NCBI RefSeq assembly: GCF_022605725.1
Contig: NC_065550.1
Coordinates: forward strand, 11,656,001-11,720,000
DNA from: Anthonomus grandis grandis
Lineage: Eukaryota; Arthropoda; Insecta; Coleoptera; Curculionidae
Length of the DNA stretch: 64,000 bases
Direction of reading: 5' to 3'
In this document: positions 56,265 through 64,000 of the stretch, in pieces
Layout of the letters: each line of letters opens with the position of its first letter
Position numbering within the stretch: position 1 is the first letter of the stretch
Translations under genes and position numbers: made by a program
Notes under the pieces: model-generated
Databases searched by the model: none
What the model saw: the letters and a program-made list of their open reading frames with translations, nothing else
Told to the model about the DNA's origin: nothing

Positions 56265-57672
56265 TAAACAGGGTTTGTTTTCTCTGAGGCTTCTAAATGA
56301 AAATTTTCTAGTTGTTCTACTAGTGAATCTTCAGAATTGTCTTCAGGATTGTAATTTGGAAAATTATGTTCGTCGTAATAGGGTTCATCATAGTTGTCAG
56401 AATAGGGGACGTTTTCGTTATAGCTAGCAAAATAGGGGACTTCATTTAGATTTTCTAAGTGAGTCAACTCATGTTTAGGTTGTGTATAATGAGGCATTTC
56501 TCTTCTAGGTTGTACACTTACTCCAGACATGGGTTGAGGATATTGGGGTCTTGTATTAGTGTATTGTATTCCGGACATTGGTTGGGGATATTGAGGTGTT
56601 CGTTGCGGGTTTCTTTGTGTAAACTGCTGGTTTTGTAGTTTATTAAATGGTTGGTTATATGGTCTAGATGTGTTTGGTTCATTTTGTCTAAATTGATTTG
56701 ATTGATTTTGTCTTTGTTGATTAAATTGATTTTGTTTATATTGATTAAATTGATTCTGTTTATGGTGATTAAATTGATTTTGAGGTCTCAATTGATTATT
56801 GTTAATTTGTCTTTGTTGATTTATTTGTGGTTGATTTGGTGGTTTGTGTGAAGTTTGTCTTGCAGTATTTTGATTATGAAGGTAGTTATTTTTGAATTGG
56901 TTTTGGCTTGTTAAAATATCATAGTTTGTGATAATATCGATAGCTTGATCTAAGGTTTGTGGATTTTGCACAATTAGTAATGTTCTAAGTTCATTAGGGA
57001 CGTTCGCTAAAAGATTTTGTGTAGCTGTTAGTTCATTTTGATTGATGAGAATTGTTTTGGCTTCGATATTATTAATTTCGGAACAAATCTTATTATTATT
57101 CTTATTAACTAATGACTTTAAGCGTTGAATATAATCATTAATAGATTTATTTTTTCTGCTTAAGAAAATTAATTGTTGCTGTAAATTAGCCCTAGTAATT
57201 GGATCGTTACATTTTTGTTGTAATGCAATTTTTATTTCTGCCCAAGAGTTTAAGTCAGATCTTGTTAACAAAAAGTCTTCAGCCTCTCCTATAATTTTTG
57301 ATTTAATTGCTAAAATTACATATTCTTGTTGTGATGGGTCTGCATTAAAGTATCTTGCATAAAAGGTATCAATCTGGTTTAAAAATGTTTCTAATCTGGA
57401 TGGTTGACCATCAAACTTTTGAGAAGTGCAACGGTTGATTTTAATGCATCAGCCATTTTATTATTGTTTACTAAATTACTATTGTCTACTAAGTTTAAAT
57501 TTATACCTAAACTATTACTATCTAAATTAAGGGATGATAAAGTATTATTCGCTATTTCGGAATAAAGCTCGTTTAAGCCAGAATCTAAAGAAGAATTACT
57601 GTTTGAAGTAATCTCTAAACTCTTTACTCTAGGATAAGTTATGTCACTAACTCTATTGTTAAATTTTTTCAT
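56264..57672 (-). pseudogene. gag: Errantivirus 2 gag
   Basis: Starts at ATG 57672 (MKKFNNRVSDITYPRVKSLE). It is shifted near 57390 and continues in 57271-56264 with LNSWAEIKIALQQKC, the capsid segment TRANLQQQLIFLSRKNKSIN and a long Asn/Gln-rich part with repeated QFNQ(Y/H)KQN units. No zinc knuckle is seen. Ends in TAA just after the frameshift heptamer. Its general plan matches errantivirus 1 gag, but sequence similarity is low. Confidence 0.85.
56300..56306 (-). promoter_or_regulatory. Probable -1 ribosomal frameshift heptamer, errantivirus 2
   Basis: In the gag frame the minus strand reads GA A AAT TTT C, followed by a gag stop within about 40 bases. The -1 frame is open into protease. 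Identical in sequence and place to errantivirus 1. Confidence 0.65.
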
Positions 57673-58186
57673 TAGAGTTCATACTAAGCTTCAAAAAGAA
57701 AAAAAAATAAAATAAAATTTAAAAATAAATTATAAAATTTTCTAAATATTTTCTTAATTAACAGGTTTTCCAACTAACAGAAACAATTCTATACAGTACA
57801 ATAAAAAGTTTCTAGTTTCTGACCTGTATCAAATGATGCCTCTGCAACAACAGCTATACTGTAGTGAAGGCACCACCTGTCTTGGAAGCTAGCTATGCCA
57901 ATTCTTCCTACTGGCTTCTCGCAATGGCGTACCACTTTTCGAGGGTTGTTGGCCAGGAATCACTCAGCTCGTCTCAGTTTGCTCAGCAACTAAATTCTTG
58001 ATCCTTTCTAAACTGTTAAAACAGAAGAGTGAACTACTGGTAATCCGCACTTTCCAGACACTAAGCACTGTATCCACGCTTATAGCTAAGGGATCACTCA
58101 CTCACGTATTTACGTAATTCGCGTTACGTAACTCGCGATTACTCGTATCTGTACTCGACGACGATGTTCACAGAGATCCTCCGAAA
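57673..58186. other. Errantivirus 2 5' leader
   Basis: About 0.5 kb between primer site and gag, without coding potential. A pyrimidine/AT-rich part lies next to gag. Confidence 0.6.
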
Positions 58187-58206
58187 GGATCCTACCGACT
58201 GCGCCA
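58187..58206 (-). promoter_or_regulatory. Errantivirus 2 primer-binding site
   Basis: Minus strand TGGCGCAGTCGGTAGGATCC next to the 5' LTR. This is the tRNA-Ser-type site of 17.6/297-like elements. Confidence 0.85.
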
Positions 58207-58427
58207 ATTTTATTTAATAAATCGCAACTCGTGTTTTTAAAAATTAATTTATTAAACACAAGAATACAATTTATGTTACAATGTTGCAAAGCTTACTTAT
58301 GACTGCGCTAAGATGACTAACTGCTCCTCTTTCACATCCTCTTTATATATACTTCTAAATGCTGAATAAGCTGTGACAATTATTATTTTAAACTAAACAT
58401 ATATTAAGCATAAGTGGCCATATAATT
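58206..58427 (-). repeat. Errantivirus 2 5' LTR
   Basis: 222 bp, lacking six and two bases present in the 3' LTR, otherwise nearly identical. Confidence 0.95.
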
Positions 58428-58431
58428 GACT

Positions 58432-59546
58432 GAAGGTTTTTTATCCATTTGCCTACAAGGAACAAAATTTATAGAATACCTCATTTAGGTATTAAAAAAA
58501 ATGAAAGATTTAGTAGAAATACCTTAGTATTCCTTAGCAGAGATATTAATTTTTCTTTTTCCAGGGGCTCTTTTGGAAATTTAAAGCAATGACAGGTCCG
58601 TTTTTCGCTATGATGCTTTCAATCTGGTGCAAAACACATAACCTTTGTTGGTGTAGTCCACTAAAATCACAAAAACAAAATATGACACAAATATAACAAT
58701 CAAAACATTATGACATAACCTTAAAATGTATGTATTTTCATAAATTTCAGGATTATTCACTAAAAATTGGTAATTATGAAACTGAATTTAAAAAAAAAAC
58801 TTTCGTATGTGTGTAATTGTGATACTTACATTTTATTTTCATATAGAAAAGTAAGAAAGATGTGGAGACTTAAAAATATCTTCCAACATTTGTTTGGATT
58901 TTGGGAACTCCCGTTGCCGGTGGCGTTTATGCTTGTGGACCGGAAAGTGACATTGAAATGACAAGTGAAAGTGGGCGTCTTCTTCTTTTTTTCTTCGATT
59001 TTTATGGCTTAAGCCCGATAGCAACCAACGTGAGTCAGAATTATGCAAAAACATGTTAAGGTGGCTTTACATAAAGAAATTAAGCTGTTTATACCAAACA
59101 ATACCAAAGTTGTCAATTCATTTTTTTAGGCATAATTAACAATTAAATTGTAAATAATGGCTGAGAGTTAAAGGGTACACTTTATATTATTAAAATTAAT
59201 AATAGACAGAATTTTATAACTTAATTGCCACCGAATAGATGTAACTATTTGGTAGTATAGTACTTTTTTCAATCGGATCAAAGCATCTTTTTTTAAAATA
59301 TTTCCAATGTTGATCTGGTTTATGATTTTATTACCGATTCATTTTAGAACCCTGACATAATTTTGATATATGCAAGTTTTGAGAATATTTTCTACTAAAC
59401 TAAAATTAAAGAGCGGAGCGTATTGTAACACATCATGGTTCTCTGAAGCATGATACCCAGAAATAAGTAAGTAATATTTCAATGAAATTTATTTCTGATT
59501 ATAATATATAATAAGACCTTCCCTTTTCTCTCTGTATTTACTATAG
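58432..59546. other. No recognisable gene
   Basis: AT-rich DNA right of errantivirus 2. A short frame near 58839-59054 shows no known motif. Confidence 0.4.
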
Positions 59547-59768
59547 ATTGACGAAAAACAAAGAAAAACACAAAGTCACGGTCTCATAACATGTAATTAA
59601 ACGGGCTACACGTGTTTCGCTCTAGTTAGAGCATCATCAGTTACAGCATAAGTGTGTGGATGGCTTCTAAAGGCCTGATGATGCTCTAACTAGAGCGAAA
59701 CACGTGTAGCCCGTTTAATTACATGTTGTGAGATCGTGACTTCGTGTTTTTCTTTGTTTTTCGTCAAT
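59547..59768. repeat. Fold-back element with 94-bp arms
   Basis: Arms 59547-59640 and 59675-59768 are near-perfect inverted repeats with a 34-bp loop. Each arm carries TGATGATGCTCTAACTAGAG (or its complement) and GCGAAACACGTGTAGCCCG, a block I have the impression is common in insect repeats. Confidence 0.85.
59672..59711 (+). ncRNA. Hammerhead-ribozyme-like core
   Basis: Plus strand order: GGC (stem I, 59672-59674), CTGATGA (59675-59681), T, GCTCT-AACT-AGAGC (stem II hairpin, 59683-59696), GAAA (59697-59700), CAC|GTG (stem III, self-complementary), TA (cleavage-site position) and GCC (59709-59711), which pairs with the first GGC. This is the hammerhead layout, but a single extra T before stem II departs from the consensus and stem III has no loop, so it might act only as a dimer or not at all. 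The left arm has the same core on the minus strand without the GGC. Confidence 0.4.
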
Positions 59769-59847
59769 TTTGTATGTTGGTCTTTTCGAGAATAATGGAT
59801 GAGATTTTTGGATTTACTATAGATGTTAATTTTTTCGGAGTACTAAA

Positions 59848-59960
59848 AAAAAAAAAAATTGGGCAGAGCACCATGCCGAGGCTAAGGTTTGAACTCAGAG
59901 CCTTATGAGGATACGGCAGGTCTCTTCCCCACTGCGTGTTTAGGGCTCTCCTTGGATAAT
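59848..59960 (-). mobile_element. Possible tRNA-derived SINE fragment
   Basis: On the minus strand GAGTTCAAACC resembles a B box (consensus GGTTCGANTCC) and lies about 40 bases after GCAGTGGGGAAGAGACC, a poor A box. A T-run follows near 59848. The match is loose. Confidence 0.25.
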
Positions 59961-61625
59961 TGTGAAGATTTTTTTTTATAGTACTGACAAAAATTTTAAA
60001 AATTTCTACTGGTCCCCATGGACCAAAGTAGACGCGAAGCTTGTTAAGTAGAGGGAAAAAAACAGCAAAACCAATTTTTTTTTGGAAAGGCATAGTTTGT
60101 GCAATAATAATTGTTCTATTTAATAATTACTCTTGAAGGAAATGCGAAGTAATTTTAATTTTAATTTATAAAAGAGAAATCTCTTTAACGAGGAAATGTA
60201 AAGTTACGTAAAGATTTAGCCATTTATTACGTACCTTTATTCATTTTAAAAGTTAATATTAAATATATCAATTTATACTGCAGAAAATATATTGTTTTAC
60301 GGGGCCAACTAGGACTGTCGCGATAAAGTAACCCCTAGAAGAGTGCACGGCTCGCAGTCTGACGTGTCTTATGTGTGACCAATGGGTGACGGCGACGCGA
60401 CCTCCGCCTTTGAAGAAGCTTCACGTACGCCCACGTATGCCTGTACACAAATCACGGCCAACCAGGTATCTTACGCTAAAATTGTGGGATAGTACGAGCG
60501 TCAGAACGATATCTATTCAGGATATAGTCTTTTCTTTGTCATACCTTTGTTGGGTATACTTTCTTTTCTAATGCATTAATCTCCTATTTGTTATATTAAC
60601 TTTTAACCTATTATTAAAATTATTAATTATTAATCTGTTATATATACCGTATTGCCAGTACGGTATAGTGCACTCACAAAAACAAAATATCAATAATACA
60701 ACATACCTCGAGAAAGCAGGCTGACGTTTCTGCATAGGTAATACTGGGTTACATGAGCGATAGAGAGAAACGAACGTGCGTGAGAGACAGAAACTACGAC
60801 AGAGCGAGTGGTACAAATATTTAAACACATCTCTCAGGCGCAAAGGAAACAGAGCCTTGAAAGCTTTACGGATTTTTTATAACTTTCATTTATCAAATTT
60901 TGCGAAAAATCTTAACAAAATAGATCCTGATATTTCGCAACAAAAATTTCAGTTGTTTAATTCAGTGTGTTGTGTGTCAGCTGTGTTTTTTTCATTTGGG
61001 TGCGCTGACACGTGGGATACAGAAAAATTTCTAAAAAATCAGTGAATTATATTGTTGTAAAAGAACTGAGATATAAAGAGTAAACACTTTGAAGCGAATA
61101 TAGACATTGGCGACATGGTATTTGCATAAATAGTTATTGTAATAAACTTTTTTTTGTGAAAATGAAGAATCAAGTGCAAATGTAAACAACAAAAGTGAGA
61201 AATGGATTCTAAGAAGAAGAATAATAACAATAACATTTCCTCCAACCACGGCAGGTAGAACGATGATGTTTTGCTTAATGCTCTAAAGCATATTGTATCG
61301 CGCCGGGGTATGCTAAAAATAAAGTATGCTAAATGTTACATAATTCGCGTGATTGGTAAAAGCCATTTACCCTTTAAAAAACTTATCACACTGTTTACTC
61401 AGGTAGAAGTTGCAATCATTTCTTCTCCTATAACTGCTTTATCCGAGGAACCACTAGTTTTTTTCTGTCTTGGTCATTTCCAAATCGGTACCACATATTC
61501 GAGATGGCGAACGACTAAAACCATAGTGATAGTCGCTCCGTGAATTTTGCTTCTAAAGGGCAGTTTTTTAAAGTACCTAAGTATTTATTGTAAAAAATTG
61601 CGTTGTCCGAAGTATCCCTTGTTCG
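59961..61625. other. No recognisable gene
   Basis: Includes a less AT-rich stretch at 60300-60500 and several short frames with no known domain. Confidence 0.4.
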
Positions 61626-61689
61626 GTGATCCAAGTTTTAGTTGGTAAACTACAGTATTGTAGTTCCAATACAATTTTTTATTGTCTCT

Positions 61690-62328
61690 TGCCAAAATGG
61701 TCGACAGATCTAGGTAAAATTAAGTCAGTTGTTGCTGCTGTTTTTACTGAAAAATTCCTCTCTGATATAACGGAAAAAGTTCCCACAATGGTTCAACAAC
61801 GTTTTGATAGAGATTTAAAACTCAAAAGGCTGAAATTGAGAAAATTGATCTGACAAAAATACAAAATGAAAATGCCGCTCTTCGACAACAAATAGATCTA
61901 CAAGGGCAAAATGTGCGCAATGACAACTTCCGTATTTTTGGTTTACAGCCCGAGGAATCCGAAAATCGGCCCAACAAAGTATTGGATTTATTTAACACTA
62001 AACTTAAATAACAAATTGGACACAATGACCTAAAAAAATGCGACAGAATTACTTCTAAAATTCCTAGCGACTCACCGCCGGCTGTTATGGTGCGATTCTC
62101 GTCGGAGGCCGCTCGTACAGGTTTAAAAATCGAAATTATCTAAAAAATACAGGTGTGCAAATCAAGGAGGACCTAACTAAATCTCGATTAGTGCTATTCA
62201 AAAGTGCTTCTAGTTCATTTTCACATAAAAATACATGGATTTTAAATGGTAATAGGTATGTGAAGGCGGAAAATAGTACAGTGCACCGCATTAACTCAGA
62301 GTTGGATATTCATTTAATTAAAAATTGA
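61690..62328 (+). pseudogene. LINE ORF1 protein fragment (coiled coil and RNA-binding region)
   Basis: In shifting frames the plus strand reads IKSVVAAVFTEKFLSDITEK, then the coiled-coil-like ENAALRQQIDLQGQN, then NDNFRIFGLQPEESENRPNK, KKCDRITSKIPSDSPPAVMV and TGVQIKEDLTKSRLVLFKSA, ending in a TGA at 62326-62328. This order (coiled coil, N-RI-G-P, CDRI, EDLT--R) is typical of ORF1 proteins of CR1/jockey-type and L1-type LINEs. At least one stop (near 62008) and two frameshifts break it. Confidence 0.65.
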
Positions 62329-62884
62329 CATGATTAGCAGGTACAGTTGATAATTAAAATTGGTCATTTGGTTTACTGTACTTTTATATAATTATGGCTA
62401 CCTATATTATTTATAATTTAATGCATGTGTACACTTTTTGTTTATAATGATAAAATGGTAGAATTTGCACTTTTTTGGTTTTGCTTTTATAATTGTTTCT
62501 TTGGTAAAAACTTGTCTTAAGTATATAAGTATAGAAATGGGAATAAAAGCGACTCATTCATCTGTAGTTCTTAACCTCTAACCTTTTTACTTTTTTTACT
62601 TTTTTTACAAATAAAAGCTGTTCTTTAAAACGTGCTTCGCACTATAAGAAATATGACTGTTTGGATCAGACAGGTGTTCCGGGATATTGGTATTATTTTT
62701 ATCTCTACAAATGTTAAACTTTTAATTAATGACGACCAAAAAACGTTTTATTTTTTTCATCGGACAACTGATTTAGATGCTTCTTTTTTTCTCTTTTAAT
62801 TATAGCCAGAGTATGATTTCTCAGAAATGTATAATTCTCTCAATCTTGCATATCTCTTGTTGCCTTGAATTTCCTTAATGCCTC

Positions 62885-63878
62885 ATTGCGTTATTTTTGA
62901 AAAACAAGTACCTCAGATGTTAGCCAAGGAGCTTTAGGTTTAGTAATTCTTGCTTTTTTAATACGAGCATGTTTATTAAAAAGTGTCTGAACTAAATTAT
63001 TAAAAATGACTATTTTACTATTGATATTATTTTGATATAAAATGTTATCCCATGAGAGTAAATATAAATCATCCTGCAAAAAAAATTTGGTTATTAAAAT
63101 TTTTAAAATACCTGTACCCAATTAGTTTAGGAACTATGGACAGCCTATATAAATTTAGCTTACAGAAAATCAAGTTGTGATCTGAGATGTTATCTGCACA
63201 AATGACCTCTTTATTATATATCAGAGACGCATTTGACTCTAGCCGAGACTCTAGTTGGCTCTTCAATTATTTAAGTGAGATTATAATATAATTTCAAATA
63301 ATTATTTAAGGGGATTACTTAAATTTGAAAGATTAATATTGTATCTCCTATATCTCCTATATTTCCTAAATCTCCTAAACAGAAGACTTCGACACATGGG
63401 TATATAAAAGAAAATATATTATCAAAATCAGAACTAAGGCTATTAAAATTAAGAGTAGAGAGTTTATAAAAACCACCAAAAGCATCATTTTTATTTTTGA
63501 TTTAATTTTTAAGAAAAGAACTTCCATTGAGCATCCAGCAAGTCAAATGAAACAGTCTTAACTGTATACTCTCATCCATAAGCCGCCTCTACCTTGGCGA
63601 TTTTTCTTAAAAAATTGGTATCCCAGAATTTGAAATAACAATAAATCATCGGTATTGGAGAGCTATGTTTGTTTCAGATAAAACGATGTTTCATATAAAA
63701 AGATATTGTCAAAATTTTGACATTCTACTAGGAACGTAAATTCATTGAACCTTGTATGCAATGATCTCACGTTTTTCTCATTTACATATAAATAACACCC
63801 CACTGTAACAGACACTATAATATACATTTTATACCACAAAGAGAAAAATAAAAAAAACAATATAAAAATAATATACAA
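62885..63878 (-). pseudogene. LINE endonuclease (AP-type) fragment
   Basis: Right to left, in changing frames: EKNVRSLHTRFNEFTFLVEC and NIFLYETSF (the E-T motif of AP endonucleases), a GVY-type segment near 63470 (FGGFYKLSTLNFNSLSSDFD), DNISDHNLIFCKLNL (the SDH motif with catalytic Asp and His), and the linker KKARITKPKAPWLTSEV. The fragment stops before RT. Its N-terminal 110 bp lie inside the palindrome at the window edge. Confidence 0.75.
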
Positions 63879-64000
63879 AAAAAATATTTATATTTTTCTC
63901 TTTGTGGTATAAAATGTATATTATAGTGTCTGTTACAGTGGGGTGTTATTTATATGTAAATGAGAAAAACGTGAGATCATTGCATACAAGGTTCAATGAA
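63741..64000. repeat. Perfect palindrome at the window edge
   Basis: Arms 63741-63850 and 63891-64000 are identical inverted copies over all 110 bp, with a 40-bp AT-rich loop. The right arm reaches the last base of the window, so the true extent is unknown. The duplicated sequence is the 5' part of the LINE endonuclease frame. Confidence 0.95.

Larger units (their letters stand above)
43655..58427 (-). mobile_element. Errantivirus 2 (Ty3/Gypsy with env), interrupted
   Basis: Minus-strand element with LTRs at 43655-43884 and 58206-58427, flanked by GACT on both sides (43651-43654, 58428-58431). The LTRs differ by a few substitutions and two small indels. The gene order right to left is primer site, 0.53-kb leader, gag, pol in the -1 frame, env. 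Between protease and RT a 6.8-kb block is inserted (ITm unit 2, itself split by a third LTR element). Without it the errantivirus would be about 7.9 kb. Each gene carries at least one frameshift. Confidence 0.95.

Noticed and set aside
59764..60093. 109-codon minus-strand frame next to the fold-back repeat
   Set aside because: It crosses the possible SINE and a poly-A run; composition argues for chance.

Overview
This is a eukaryotic, very AT-rich window made almost entirely of transposable elements, their remnants and satellite DNA. I found no convincing host gene. Two gypsy-type retroelements with baculovirus-F-like env genes (errantiviruses), a BEL/Pao element, a Harbinger element, a hAT element and IS630-Tc1-mariner (ITm) transposases together point to an insect, possibly a beetle. 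The order cannot be fixed from sequence reading alone.

Layout. 1-287 holds part of an unrecognised open frame that leaves the window. About 895-6866 is a tandem satellite (unit about 235 bp) broken by a 1.15-kb putative solo LTR (1263-2415) and by a complete but dead 2.7-kb ITm transposon (3896-6608). 7783-11781 is a 4-kb hAT element with a decayed transposase. 11.8-16.1 kb has no recognisable gene but carries a pentanucleotide microsatellite and a hammerhead-like motif. 16149-32121 is a BEL/Pao element (229-bp LTRs, ATATA target duplication) split by a 9.9-kb errantivirus in the opposite orientation (18034-27892, CGCG duplication). 32.1-33.3 kb carries the same satellite, inverted. 33.3-43.6 kb holds an ITm N-terminal fragment, a 5'-truncated LINE, a 1.04-kb Harbinger derivative with 47-bp perfect termini, and two simple tandem or duplicated repeats. 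43655-58427 is a second errantivirus (GACT duplication). Its pol is split by an ITm transposase unit, and that unit is itself split by a young 4.8-kb gypsy-type element (50244-55041). The last 5.6 kb holds a fold-back repeat with hammerhead-like cores, a possible SINE, LINE ORF1 and endonuclease fragments, and a perfect palindrome that runs off the right edge.

How the pieces work together. Nothing here looks like a cooperating host locus; the logic is nested insertion. In each errantivirus gag is followed by pol in the -1 frame, and both have the same slippery heptamer at the equivalent place near the end of gag. All autonomous elements are broken: stops and frameshifts in the pol genes, BEL RT box YVDD changed to YVDY, an RNase H Asp changed to Asn in errantivirus 2, and a missing or changed catalytic Asp in two ITm copies. 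The youngest element (LTRs differing at one of 250 positions) lacks its whole reverse transcriptase, so it probably moved with enzymes supplied in trans.
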